From Lentzea albidocapillata (GTDB lineage Bacteria > Actinomycetota > Actinomycetes > Mycobacteriales > Pseudonocardiaceae): a DNA stretch of 64,000 bases. Every line of letters starts with the position of its first letter. Positions within the stretch are counted from its first letter, which is position 1. Of this stretch, positions 27,038 to 36,126 are shown piece after piece. The notes below the pieces were generated by a model. It was given only the letters and a program-made list of their open reading frames with translations, was not told where the DNA came from and did no database searches. Both the position numbers and the translations under genes were made by a program. The stretch lies in assembly GCF_000719115.1 (NCBI RefSeq), contig NZ_JOEA01000013.1, positions 186,001 through 250,000 on the forward strand, read 5' to 3'.

Positions 27038-27457
27038 CTAGTCGATCGTCGAGACCAGCTTCTGCAGCTCCCGCTCGAAGTCGATCCACAGGTCCTCCTC
27101 GCCCGGCTGGACGACGTCGTAGGAGTTGTCCAGGAACTCCGCCACGTCCTCGGCGACGGCGCTGAGGATGGCGAACCCGGTCGGCGCGTTCAGCTCGACC
27201 AGGACGCGCTCGGGGTCGTCGGAGGCGGGCCGGACCAGGATGTCGCCCTCACCGGACGGCGTCAGCAGGCCGTCGGCCAGCAGGTCGCGGGCGAACATCC
27301 ACTCGACGCGGCCGGAGCCCGTGAAGAAGACGACGGCGACGGCGTAGGGGTCTTCCGGGTCGTAGACGAGTTCGGCCTCGACCGGGGCGGGGGCCGCTCC
27401 GGGTGCCAGTAGCTGAAAAGTCGTCCGGGTGGTGACCTTCAGGTTGTCGGTGTTCAT
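27038..27457 (-). CDS. SsgA-like sporulation and cell division protein (SALP family)
   Basis: 139 residues from ATG 27457, with GGAAAGGACA upstream. The SsgA-family core is clear: ELVYDPEDPYAVAVVFFTGSGRVEWMFARDLLADGL, then SGEGDILVRPAS and FLDNSYDVVQPGEED. The N-terminus MNTDNLKVTT resembles SsgB. SALP proteins are confined to spore- or mycelium-forming actinobacteria and guide FtsZ placement and wall remodelling at septa. This supports a differentiating host. No linked division genes here. Confidence 0.92.
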   Translation of the reverse strand: MNTDNLKVTTRTTFQLLAPGAAPAPVEAELVYDPEDPYAVAVVFFTGSGRVEWMFARDLLADGLLTPSGEGDILVRPASDDPERVLVELNAPTGFAILSAVAEDVAEFLDNSYDVVQPGEEDLWIDFERELQKLVSTID

Positions 27458-27578
27458 GTCGATGTCCTTTCCAGGCTGGTCTCCATGTCCGCTCACAAAG
27501 AGGAGACGGCCAAGCAGCCTGATAAGGACGCGATTCGTCTCGGAACCATCCTAACGGGGGAGACGTGCGTCTCACCTC

Positions 27579-28505
27579 TCAGCGTTTGACCAGGTCGCGC
27601 GTCTCGTTTGGTGAGACGGTCTGACCTGCCGCGACGGGCTTCCGCCGGGTCAGCGCAATGCCCACGAGCACCACCAGCATGCCGATGACGATCCTCGCGT
27701 TGAGTTGCTCCCCGAGGAAGATCGCTCCAAGGAGTACCGAAACCACCGGCAGCAGGTAACCCACGGTAGTCGCCGTCGTGGCTCCCTCGTCGGCGATGAC
27801 GCGGTAGTTGAGGATGAACGCCACGCCGGTGCCGAAGACGCCGAGGATCATCACGGCGACGATGCCGACCCAGTGCAGGTGCAGCGGCTCCAGGCCGCCG
27901 AACGGCGTCGCCAGGAGCAGCATTCCCAACGCGGTGGTCAGCTGCATGGCGGCGAGCTGCGTCGAGGTGGCGCCAGTGTTGACCAGGTAACGGCCGGCGT
28001 AGGAGTAGCCGATGGCGTAGCTCGCCGCGCCGATCAGGCACAGCACCGCACCCCAGCTAGCGATGCTGTTGGCCGACTGCCACGGCGCGAAGATCACCAG
28101 CACGCCCGCGAAGCCGAGCCCGAGGCCGAGCAGGCGCACGAAGTTGCTGATCTTCTCCGAGCCGAGCACGAGGCCGATGGCCAGCGCGAACAGCGGCGTC
28201 GTGGAGTTGAGCACCCCGGAGACGCCCGAGTCGACGGTCTGGCCGCCGAACGCGAACAGCGTGAACGGGATGGCGCTGCCGAACAGGGCCACGAAGAGCA
28301 TGTGACCCCAGATCTTCCGATCCCGCGGCAGGCTCATCTTCGCCAGCGCGAGCACGGCGAACAGCACGACAGCCCCGAAGAACGTCCGCACGAGCGAGAT
28401 CTGCAGGGGCGCGAGACTTCCCAGCGCGAGCTTCATCCACAGGAAGCTGGATCCCCACAGCAGGGCGAGCACGCCCATCCTGATCAACGTTCCGCGTTGG
28501 TTCAC
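27579..28505 (-). CDS. DMT-superfamily (EamA) transporter
   Basis: 308 residues with ten hydrophobic helices in two five-helix EamA repeats (GVLALLWGSSFLWMKLAL at the start; ASWGAVLCLIGAASYAIGYSYA opens the second). Inner-membrane metabolite exporter by family; substrate unknown. Divergent from a LysR gene with an 81-bp shared regulatory gap containing a LysR-box-like palindrome, so it is probably controlled by that regulator. Confidence 0.9.
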   Translation of the reverse strand: MNQRGTLIRMGVLALLWGSSFLWMKLALGSLAPLQISLVRTFFGAVVLFAVLALAKMSLPRDRKIWGHMLFVALFGSAIPFTLFAFGGQTVDSGVSGVLNSTTPLFALAIGLVLGSEKISNFVRLLGLGLGFAGVLVIFAPWQSANSIASWGAVLCLIGAASYAIGYSYAGRYLVNTGATSTQLAAMQLTTALGMLLLATPFGGLEPLHLHWVGIVAVMILGVFGTGVAFILNYRVIADEGATTATTVGYLLPVVSVLLGAIFLGEQLNARIVIGMLVVLVGIALTRRKPVAAGQTVSPNETRDLVKR

Positions 28506-28535
28506 GGGTCAACCATGCGCCCGGGAACACGTGAA

Positions 28536-28550
28536 AACAATTTAATTGTT
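28536..28550. promoter_or_regulatory. LysR-box-like palindrome
   Basis: AACAATT and AATTGTT flank a single T, a perfect A+T-rich palindrome in otherwise G+C-rich DNA, lying between divergent EamA and LysR genes. Confidence 0.65.
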
Positions 28551-28586
28551 GTGGGAAACCTTTAAGCAGCGCTGTAAGGTCGAGGC

Positions 28587-29489
28587 ATGCTGGACGTGCG
28601 ACGAATGCAGGTGCTCAGGGCCGTCGTGAGCACGGGTTCCATCACCGCGGCGGCGACGAACCTCGGCTACACCCCGTCCGCCATCTCGCAGCAGGTCGCG
28701 GGCCTGGAGAAGCAGGCAGGCATGCCGTTGCTGGAACGCGTCGGCAGGGGCATCCGGCCGACCGCGGCCGGTCGCCTCCTCACCGAGCACGCCGGCCGCC
28801 TCGCCGAGCAACTGGCCGAGGCCGAGAGCGCCCTCACGGCGTTGCGTAACGGCTGCGCCGGAACCCTGCGCGTCCGCTACTTCGCCACGGCGGGAGCGGC
28901 GCTCGTGCCCCCCGCGGTCGCGGCGTTCCGGGCCGAGCGCTCGGGGGTGGAGCTCGACCTGAAGCTCACCGAGCCGACCGACCCCTTCGTCGAACTGGCG
29001 GCTGGCCGCGCGGACGTGGCGATCACCGTCCTCGAACCCGACGCGCCAGCCCCGGAGGGCATGGTCGCGCGGCACCTGCTCGCCGACCCGTTGTACGCCG
29101 TGCTCCCGCGAGGCCACGTCCTGGCGCGCAAACGCGTGCTCGACCTCGGTGAACTGGCCGACGAGCCGTGGATCGACGCGGACTGCGGTGCCACGGGTCT
29201 GTGCGCGAACCTGGTGCGAAATGCCTGCGCGGGCGCCGGGTTCTCACCGAAGGTCGTCGTGGAAAGCGACGACTACGCGACCGCGCAGGGATTCGTGGCA
29301 GCTGGGCTGGGCGTCACGATCATTCCCCGGCTCGGGCTGGGATATGCGCACCCCGGCGTTGTCGTGCGCAAGGTGCGCAATCCAGAACCCGTCCGGCACA
29401 TTCACGTCGTGTACCGCGAGGATGCCGCGCGGAATCCCGCCGTGCTCACTCTCGCGGAAGCCCTGGAGAAGGCCGCACGGGCCTCCTGA
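28587..29489 (+). CDS. LysR-family transcriptional regulator
   Basis: 300 residues. HTH 1-60 (VRRMQVLRAVVSTGSITAAATNLGYTPSAISQQVAGLE) and a periplasmic-binding-protein-like effector domain (ADVAITVLEPDAP, GLGVTIIPRLGLGY). Divergent from the EamA transporter, which it likely controls in response to the exported compound. Confidence 0.93.
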   Translation: MLDVRRMQVLRAVVSTGSITAAATNLGYTPSAISQQVAGLEKQAGMPLLERVGRGIRPTAAGRLLTEHAGRLAEQLAEAESALTALRNGCAGTLRVRYFATAGAALVPPAVAAFRAERSGVELDLKLTEPTDPFVELAAGRADVAITVLEPDAPAPEGMVARHLLADPLYAVLPRGHVLARKRVLDLGELADEPWIDADCGATGLCANLVRNACAGAGFSPKVVVESDDYATAQGFVAAGLGVTIIPRLGLGYAHPGVVVRKVRNPEPVRHIHVVYREDAARNPAVLTLAEALEKAARAS

Positions 29490-29504
29490 CCAGGGCTGAC
29501 GCGA

Positions 29505-31148
29505 TCAGTAGCCGGTAGCCGGGCCGAGCGACTTGTCGCTGTGCAGGAGGAAGTTCGGGCTCTTCCACTCGAACGAGATGCCCCGGCGTTCGGTGGTCGT
29601 CCCGCCGTTCTTCTTCGTGTACTGGACGTCGACTTCCCAGTAGAAGCCTTCTTTTTCGGTCGCCTTGAGGATCTTGGCGTCCTTGACGCCCGACCAGAAG
29701 TCCTGGAAACCGCCGTAGCCGCCGGAGAAGCTGCCCTGGAAGTTGCCGTTGCCCAGTGCCCAGGCCGCCTGCTGGTCCTTGGGCGCGGTGTCGAAGTACT
29801 CGTTCAGGAACGCTTCCATGTCAGGCGCGCCGGGCTGGCTCGTCCACTGACCGGCCTTGCCCGCGGACTTCGGTGTCGTCGACTGCTTGGTCGGGTCGCC
29901 GCCCGGGGTCTGCTGCGTCGAGGTGTTGGCGCCCGCGTTGTTGCCGCTGCCGTTGCCGCCGCCGTTCGAGATCATGCTCGCGAACATGATGCCGATGACC
30001 GCCGCCGCCACGATGGCGAGCGCGGTGTAGACCGTCGACTTCTTGCTCTTCAACGCCGAAGAGGCCGCTGCCTGTCTCGGGCGCTGCGAGTACTGCGGCG
30101 CGGCGGCCGGGCGGTGGTTCGACGGCTGCTGCTGCGCGGACGCCGTGCGCGGTGGCGGCGTGTGCATGTCCACCCGCGTCGCGTTGGGCGGCGGCGGGGC
30201 CTGCTGGTGGCCGTGCGGCGGCGTGAGGGCCCGCGTGGCGGTCTGCTGCTGCTGCGGCACCGGCGCACCGCGCCACGACGGCGGGTGGGTCGGGGCAACC
30301 ACGGCAGGGGTGAAGGCGGGAGCGGCCTGGCCGTTCGCGACTGCGGCGAGCGCGTCACGGGCCTCGGCCATGGTCGGGCGGTCTTCCGGCTCCGCGCGCA
30401 GCAGGCGCATCAGCAGCGCCGTCAGCGGGCCGGCGTTGCGCGGCGGGTTGACCTTGCCGGACGCGACCTTGTGCAGCAGCGCGATGGTGTTCTCGCTCAG
30501 ACCGAACGGCGGTTCGCCCTCGATCGCGGCGTAGAGCGTCGAGCCCAGGGAGAACACGTCGGACGGCGAGCCGGGGTCGTAGCCCTTGGCCACCTCGGGT
30601 GCGAGGTAGGCGGGGGTGCCCGCGAGCATGCCCGTCGCGGTGACCGTGACGTCACCGGTCGCGCGGGAGATGCCGAAGTCGGTGATCTTGACCGTGCCGT
30701 CGTCGCCGAGCAGGATGTTGCCGGGCTTGATGTCGCGGTGCACGATGCCGGCGATGTGCGCGGCGGCCAGCGCGGACGCGACCTGCATGCCGATCGACGC
30801 CACGTCCCGCGGAGGGAGCGTGCCGCGTTCGGAGAGCACCGCGGACAGGCTCTTCGACGGCAGGTACTCCATGATCAGCCACGGCTGGCTGTCGTCCTCG
30901 GCCACGTCGTAGACGGCGACCGCGTGAGGGTGTTGCAGGCGCGCGGCGATACGGCCCTCGCGCATGGCACGTCTCTTGGCCTCGTCCGTGTCAGCTTCGG
31001 CTAGTCCAGGCTGCAGGAGGAGTTGCTTGACCGCGACTGTGCGGTGCAGGCGTTCGTCGTGTGCCGTCCAGACGACGCCCATGGCGCCGCTGCCGATCCG
31101 CTGGCTCAATCGGTAGCGACCAGCGACCAATCGGCCATCGTCGGTCAC
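29505..31148 (-). CDS. Ser/Thr protein kinase with Gln/Pro linker and exported domain
   Basis: 547 residues from GTG 31148 (GGGGAG upstream); a TTG at 31187 would add 13 residues. Kinase ~10-270: GSGAMG (18-23), invariant Lys 41, HRDIKPGN, DFGIS, GTPAYLAPE. A long Gln/Pro/His linker precedes a membrane helix (TVYTALAIVAAAVIGIMFA, ~380-400), then a Gly/Asn/Thr spacer and a ~100-residue exported domain rich in aromatic residues (GGYGGFQDFWSGVKDAKIL). No PASTA domains. Next to another kinase in the same orientation. Confidence 0.92.
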   Translation of the reverse strand: MTDDGRLVAGRYRLSQRIGSGAMGVVWTAHDERLHRTVAVKQLLLQPGLAEADTDEAKRRAMREGRIAARLQHPHAVAVYDVAEDDSQPWLIMEYLPSKSLSAVLSERGTLPPRDVASIGMQVASALAAAHIAGIVHRDIKPGNILLGDDGTVKITDFGISRATGDVTVTATGMLAGTPAYLAPEVAKGYDPGSPSDVFSLGSTLYAAIEGEPPFGLSENTIALLHKVASGKVNPPRNAGPLTALLMRLLRAEPEDRPTMAEARDALAAVANGQAAPAFTPAVVAPTHPPSWRGAPVPQQQQTATRALTPPHGHQQAPPPPNATRVDMHTPPPRTASAQQQPSNHRPAAAPQYSQRPRQAAASSALKSKKSTVYTALAIVAAAVIGIMFASMISNGGGNGSGNNAGANTSTQQTPGGDPTKQSTTPKSAGKAGQWTSQPGAPDMEAFLNEYFDTAPKDQQAAWALGNGNFQGSFSGGYGGFQDFWSGVKDAKILKATEKEGFYWEVDVQYTKKNGGTTTERRGISFEWKSPNFLLHSDKSLGPATGY

Positions 31149-31268
31149 AGTTGCTCCCCGCTGTGCGGTCACTTGCTCTCTGTTCAACGGCTGATCACAC
31201 CTTCGGGTTCAGATCACCCCATCAGGTGTGAGTACCCACCTTACGAGACTTCTACGGAGTAACGACGC

Positions 31269-32594
31269 TTAGGCCTGACCCGCTGGCGGGGTTGTGGTAG
31301 TCGTCGTCGTGGTTGTGGACGACGGCGGCGGCGTCGTTGTTGTCGTTGTGGTCGTAGTCGTCGTCGTAGTCGTGGTGGTCGTAGTTGTTGTCGTCGTAGT
31401 CGTAGACGTCGTTTCGCGCGTTGTCGTTGCCTCGGGCGTGGTTGTCGTCACCTCGGGCAACGAACTCGTCGGCTCTACCGTCTGCGACGAACTCGCCGGC
31501 GGCGCGGACGGGGTCTGCTGCTCCTTGTTGAACACCCCGAGCGCGACCATCAAACCGCCGATGATCAGCAGCAACGCCAGCACGACGGCAGCGATCACCA
31601 GCGGCTTGTTGTTCTCCTGGCTCCTGGCGGGCGCCATCGGCGGAGCGGTCCGCGGGGGCGCGGTCCGAGCCACCGGCCGGACCACTCGGGTCCGATCGGG
31701 CTCCACGATCGCCGTCGGATCGGGTCCGTCGGGCACCGCCAGGCCACTGAACGACGGCGAACGGCCGTGCGCGACCGCGTTGAGCACCTCGCGCGCCTGG
31801 GTCATGGTCGGCCGGTCGTCCGGCTCGTAGTTCAGGAGGTACAGCAGCGTGTCGGACAGCGGGTGGTCGACGGTCGGCGGGTTGATCCGCCCGGCCGCGA
31901 CGGCGTGCAGCACACCGAGAGTGTTCTCGCTCACTCCGTAGGGCGGCTCGCCCTCCATCGCGGCGAACAGCGTCGAGCCGAGCGAGTAGACGTCCGAGGC
32001 CGGCGTCGGGTCCTGGCCCCGCGCGATCTCCGGCGCGAGGTACGCGGGCGTGCCGGCGATCAGGCCGGTCTTGGTGACCGTGATGTCGTCGGACGCGCGC
32101 GAGATGCCGAAGTCGGTGATCTTGACGACGCCGTTCTCGGCGATCAGCACGTTGCCCGGCTTCACGTCGCGGTGCACGATCCCCGCCGCGTGGGCCGCGG
32201 CCAGCGCCGCCGCGCACTGGGCGCCGATGCTGGCGACCTCGACCGGGTCCATCGGCCCGCCCTCGGCGAGCCCGTCGGCCAGGCTGTAGGACGGCAGGTA
32301 CTCCATGACCAGGCACGGGACGCCGTCTTCCTCGACGACGTCGTACACGGCGATGGCGTTCGGGTGGTGCAGCTTGGCGGCGATGCGGCCCTCGCGCATG
32401 GCGCGCTGGATGGCCTCGTCCTGCTCGGCCTCGTCGAGGCCGGGCGCGAGCAGCAGCTGCTTGATCGCGACCTCACGGCCGAGGCGTTCGTCGTGGGCAC
32501 GCCAGACGATGCCCATCGCGCCGGAGCCGATGCGGTCGAGGAAGCGGTAACGGTCGGCGATCAGACGGCCGTCCGAGGTGCCGGACGTCGTCAC
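31269..32594 (-). CDS. Ser/Thr protein kinase with poly-Thr exported tail
   Basis: 441 residues, GTG start. Kinase ~15-275: GSGAMG (23-28), K45, HRDVKPGN, DFGIS, GTPAYLAPE. Membrane helix at ~336-357. The exported part has no folded domain: about 75 residues of nearly pure Thr with Pro/Ser breaks (runs of more than 20 Thr), encoded by ACN triplets. It is probably a heavily O-mannosylated wall-spanning stalk (inference). Replication slippage likely makes its length variable. Confidence 0.92.
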   Translation of the reverse strand: MTTSGTSDGRLIADRYRFLDRIGSGAMGIVWRAHDERLGREVAIKQLLLAPGLDEAEQDEAIQRAMREGRIAAKLHHPNAIAVYDVVEEDGVPCLVMEYLPSYSLADGLAEGGPMDPVEVASIGAQCAAALAAAHAAGIVHRDVKPGNVLIAENGVVKITDFGISRASDDITVTKTGLIAGTPAYLAPEIARGQDPTPASDVYSLGSTLFAAMEGEPPYGVSENTLGVLHAVAAGRINPPTVDHPLSDTLLYLLNYEPDDRPTMTQAREVLNAVAHGRSPSFSGLAVPDGPDPTAIVEPDRTRVVRPVARTAPPRTAPPMAPARSQENNKPLVIAAVVLALLLIIGGLMVALGVFNKEQQTPSAPPASSSQTVEPTSSLPEVTTTTPEATTTRETTSTTTTTTTTTTTTTTTTTTTTTTTTPPPSSTTTTTTTTTPPAGQA

Positions 32595-32740
32595 AAGCCC
32601 ACCCCAGGGGTGCTCGAAGGCGTGACTGCGGCTGCGGCAGCAGATCCCACGCTCGTGCTCCTCGTGCGGTAGTCAGCGGTCGTCCGGAATGCCCGCACAG
32701 GGTACCTGTCGGGGCCCGCCGCTGAGCTACCTGTCGTACA

Positions 32741-33607
32741 TCAGTTCACAGGGGCGAAGAAGTCGAATCCGCCGAGGGTGTCGCCCACGGTGTTCAGCAC
32801 CGGGTCGAGGATGCCGAGGTCCACGCTCACGTCGACCGGGTTGGACGGCCGCGGCAGCGGGTTCTCGGAGCTGGGCGGCGGCGTGCTGTTGGTCGGCGGG
32901 GTGGCAGCGGACGAGCTCGGCGGCGGAGGCGTCTCGCTCGACGGCGGAGTGCTCGGCGTGCTGGTCTCCGTGGACGTCGACGGAGTGGTCGAGGTCTCGG
33001 TGGTGGGCTGCTGCGTCGGCTGCTGGGTCGGGGTCTGCTGCGTCGGACGCTGCTGCTGGGTCTGGACGTACGGGGCGACGCGCGTGGTCGGGTCCGCCGA
33101 CGTCGGGTCAGCCTGCTGCGTCTCGGTGGCGTCGGACTGCTGGGTCTTGTTCGACGGCAGCTTCACGACGCCTTCGGTGCCCGCGCTCGCGCCACGGGCC
33201 TGGGCGCGCTCGTCGAACCGCACCTCGGCGAGCGGGCGCTCGTCCGGCGAGGACAGCCACGAGGAGGCTGCGAACGCCACGGAACCGCAGATGATGACAC
33301 CACCGCTGGCGGCGGCGGCCAGCTTGCCGACGGTGAACCCGCCGCGCTGGGTGTCGTCGGCGCGGCCCTCACGGCGCAGCAGCTCGGTGATGTGCAGCTC
33401 CTTCATGGGCTGCTTCTTCTTGCCGCCCGGAGCCTTGACCGCCTTGAACTTGATCGTCGGCTCGAACGCCTCGGGGGTGATGTCGGCGGTGATCACCGGG
33501 ATCTCCACGGTCTCCGCCTCGCGGCGGGCGATCAGCTCGGCGACGGACAACTGGCCGGTCGACTCGGCCGATCCGTTCAACCGCCGACGATGGTCCTCAA
33601 TCGACAC
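32741..33607 (-). CDS. Single-pass protein with Pro/Thr/Gln tail and N-terminal SVAELI motif
   Basis: 288 residues, GTG start. The cytoplasmic N-terminus has GQLSVAELIARREAE (~19-33), a basic patch (GGKKKQ), and a second helix ELHITELLRREG. Membrane helix at ~94-116, then ~150 residues of Thr/Pro/Gln/Ser low complexity and a short hydrophobic C-terminal segment (VDLGILDPVLNTVGDTLGG). No family recognised. The SVAELI motif recurs in the next gene on the same strand, suggesting a common cytoplasmic partner. Confidence 0.7.
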   Translation of the reverse strand: MSIEDHRRRLNGSAESTGQLSVAELIARREAETVEIPVITADITPEAFEPTIKFKAVKAPGGKKKQPMKELHITELLRREGRADDTQRGGFTVGKLAAAASGGVIICGSVAFAASSWLSSPDERPLAEVRFDERAQARGASAGTEGVVKLPSNKTQQSDATETQQADPTSADPTTRVAPYVQTQQQRPTQQTPTQQPTQQPTTETSTTPSTSTETSTPSTPPSSETPPPPSSSAATPPTNSTPPPSSENPLPRPSNPVDVSVDLGILDPVLNTVGDTLGGFDFFAPVN

Positions 33608-33772
33608 CGCTCGTTCACCCTTCCAAGTTCGCGTACGCGCACTGGCGGGCTCATGGATACCGAATCGTGACCCGAGATGTAACCCCTATGGGGGAATTTT
33701 CACGATCGAAACCCAGTTTTCGCGACGAGCGGTCACCGTTCGACTGCGAACGGCGAGCCAGTTGGGTGCGAC

Positions 33773-34609
33773 CTAACTGCGCTGCGCCGAAAGGACCTCG
33801 GTGCCGACGATCCGCGGCTGGGTCGTGCTGGTCAGCCAGAAGAGCTGCTCGATGCGCAGCCAGCCGCCGTCCATCTCCTGCATCGAGACGACGGCGAGCA
33901 CCGATCCGTCCGGCCGCACCGACGTCTGGTCGACGCTCACCGTCTTGATCTTTCCCCAGGACCGGGCGAACTCCGCGGGGTTCGCGCCGACCAGCTCCGG
34001 CGAGAGCAGCTTGGCCGCCGAGTTCGGCTTGGTCGCGAGCAGCTCGTAGAACTTCTTCACCACGTCTACCTGCGGCAGCGGGCCGATCGAGACCTCCGGC
34101 GTGGAGGGTTCTGTGGTCGCGGCGGCGGTCTCCAGCAGCAACGCGGACGGCTGCGGCATCGGCATCACGGCGGTGGAGGTGGTCTGCAGCGGCGGGTGCT
34201 CGTGCGGCAGCTGGGCCGACAGGACGTCGGGACGCAGCGCGCTCGAACCCGACAGCGCGACGGGCCGGTCGGCGACCGGGACGCCGACGTTCGCCGGGCG
34301 CTTGCCCGCGAGGATCGCCGCGCCCGCGATGGACGAGACGAGTACGACCACGCCGGTCAGCAGGCCGGCGACCCTGGCGACGGGGCCCGGCTTCGTGCGC
34401 CGGCGGCGGTTCGGGACGACCGGGATCACGGTCGTCGCCGCGGTCATGTTCTCGGTCGGGCCGAGCAGGGAGGTGACGAGAGCGTCGGTGGCGGCTTCCT
34501 CGTTCGACAGGATGCGCATCGGTGCCGGCTGCTGTTTGATCAGCTCGGCCACGCTGATCGAGCCGGCGCGGTTGTGCCGCCGTCCGGTCGTCGCCGCGGG
34601 ACGCTGCAC
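33773..34609 (-). CDS. Single-pass protein with exported NTF2-like-looking domain and SVAELI motif
   Basis: 278 residues. N-terminal GSISVAELIKQQPAP motif (~16-30), basic stretch (NRRRRTKPG), membrane helix ~78-102, Pro/Ala linker, then an exported domain ~180-278 (VVKKFYELLATKPNSAAKLLSPELVG, ...VSVDQTSVRPDGSVLAVVSMQEMDG). The last domain has the helix-then-strands order of NTF2-like folds. Unrecognised otherwise. Confidence 0.7.
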   Translation of the reverse strand: MQRPAATTGRRHNRAGSISVAELIKQQPAPMRILSNEEAATDALVTSLLGPTENMTAATTVIPVVPNRRRRTKPGPVARVAGLLTGVVVLVSSIAGAAILAGKRPANVGVPVADRPVALSGSSALRPDVLSAQLPHEHPPLQTTSTAVMPMPQPSALLLETAAATTEPSTPEVSIGPLPQVDVVKKFYELLATKPNSAAKLLSPELVGANPAEFARSWGKIKTVSVDQTSVRPDGSVLAVVSMQEMDGGWLRIEQLFWLTSTTQPRIVGTEVLSAQRS

Positions 34610-34781
34610 TGCTCTGGTCCTCCGTACTGTCCGTGTTCAGGTGAAGACGTACCGTGGCCTCACGTCATGACGCCAGTTTCCTGGTGGACTTCACTCGTCT
34701 GTGGCGGCCAGCGGTGATCAGGATTCGCTCGATGGTGCTACCTACTACGTTCGGTAACTCAGGGCATGACCTTTAGCCACT

Positions 34782-35630
34782 TCAGCCGCCGAGCTTCAAC
34801 CGTTCACCGTTGATCAGCGGCAGGTCGTCCAGCGTGAAGGTGAGCTCGCGCTTCTCGGTGCTGATCGAGCCGTCCTTCTTCGTCACCTGCAGCAGGCTCA
34901 CGGTGAGGCCCTTGCTCGGGTCGACCAGGATCTCCTTCACCTCGATCAGCGAGATGTCGGCGATCCGGCCCTCTAGCAACGCATCGGCGTTCGAGCGCAC
35001 GGTGTCCGTGGTCATGGCGAGCGCCGTGTCGGCGTTCGTCGCCATCGCCTGGTAGAAGTGCTCGGTCTGCTCGGCGATCTTGCCGCCGTCGACGACGGGG
35101 ACCTCGGAGGCCGGCACGGTCGTGATGACCGGCGGGAGCGTCCCGGACGGCTTGGTGTTCGTGGCGGACGCCGGGCCGCTCGTGCCCGGCACGCTGCTCG
35201 CTCCCGTGCCCGGCGCGGGAGCGACCCTGCCGGTGGGCGCGGCGGAGGGCGTGGAGCCGCCGGTGGCCGACGGACTCGTGCCGCCCGTGCGCAGTGCCGC
35301 GATCGTCGGCACGTCCGACGGGTAGCCGGGCAGCCCTACCGTCTCGACCTCGCCGCCACCGCCGACCAGCTTGGCCGCGGCGACGCTCAGGCCGACCAGC
35401 ACGAGCACCGACGAGACGACGGCGAACCAGGCCGCGCGCTTCCAGGTGCGCGGCGGCGTGACCGAGGCGGGCACCAGCCCGATGTTGAACTTGCGCAGGC
35501 CGTCGGTGTCCTGCAGCGGGTCGATCTGGCGGCGGCGGGGCAGCGGGATGCGGTCGCCCCCGGCGACGGGTCGCGCGTCCAGCGGCCGCGGCCCGTCGTC
35601 GACACGATGTTTGCCCGGCAGTTCGTCCAT
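34782..35630 (-). CDS. Single-pass protein with exported NTF2-like-looking domain
   Basis: 282 residues from ATG 35630; the frame opens 8 codons earlier but lacks a ribosome site. Cytoplasmic N-terminus of ~65 residues, membrane helix (AWFAVVSSVLVLVGLSVAAA), Ser/Pro/Thr/Gly linker, then an exported domain (IAEQTEHFYQAMATNADTALAMTTDTV...VKEILVDPSKGLTVSLLQVTKKDG) similar in order to that of the previous gene (FY-x-LAT-x-N pattern). Probably paralogous exported sensors or ligand-binding modules linked to the kinases. Confidence 0.68.
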   Translation of the reverse strand: MDELPGKHRVDDGPRPLDARPVAGGDRIPLPRRRQIDPLQDTDGLRKFNIGLVPASVTPPRTWKRAAWFAVVSSVLVLVGLSVAAAKLVGGGGEVETVGLPGYPSDVPTIAALRTGGTSPSATGGSTPSAAPTGRVAPAPGTGASSVPGTSGPASATNTKPSGTLPPVITTVPASEVPVVDGGKIAEQTEHFYQAMATNADTALAMTTDTVRSNADALLEGRIADISLIEVKEILVDPSKGLTVSLLQVTKKDGSISTEKRELTFTLDDLPLINGERLKLGG

Positions 35631-35735
35631 CCCCGACACCCCTCTGCGACGCAATCAGGGTAGGGCCGTCCGGCGGTGCCGAAGCAATCAAATGGGGGTG
35701 TTCAGGACGAGTGACACTCTTTTGTGTGAACTTTG

Positions 35736-36062
35736 TCAGCGCGGTGGCAGTTGAGCTTGACCGCTGTTGAGCTGCTTGCGCGTGTTCTGCACGCCGTTGA
35801 GTGCGGCCAGGCCGCTGCCACCCGCGATCAGCGAGCCGATGACGTCGGCGCCCAGCGAGTCGCCGTTGGTGATCAGCAAACCGATCACCGCGCCCGCGGT
35901 CGTGATGATCGCGGTCTTCCAGCGGCTGCGGACGAACTGTGAGACAGGTGCTCCGGCGAGGCCCTTCTTGTTCGCGGCCGAACCGAGCAAGCCCAGGTAA
36001 GCGTCGTGCGCCAAGGCGGCGAGCAGGCCGGCGATGGCGATCAGTGCGGCGATGAGGCCCAT
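35736..36062 (-). CDS. Small membrane protein, three hydrophobic segments
   Basis: 108 residues from ATG 36062 with GGAGG just upstream (spacing short). Hydrophobic helices at ~2-20, ~52-68 and ~75-92, with Gly-rich turns; ends [17 protein letters not shown] holin-like or channel-like layout, but no family recognised. Divergent from the histone-deacetylase gene. Confidence 0.65.
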   Translation of the reverse strand: MGLIAALIAIAGLLAALAHDAYLGLLGSAANKKGLAGAPVSQFVRSRWKTAIITTAGAVIGLLITNGDSLGADVIGSLIAGGSGLAALNGVQNTRKQLNSGQAQLPPR

Positions 36063-36126
36063 GCCTCCAGTGTGCCCCGAGAATTTTTCGGTGGACCATC
36101 CGTGATCGCCCTGATATCCGATTCGG

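Noticed and set aside
31290..31430. Tandem triplet repeat that could be taken for a repeat array
   Set aside because: It is the coding tract for the poly-Thr tail of a kinase; units are 3 bp with no spacers, so not CRISPR.
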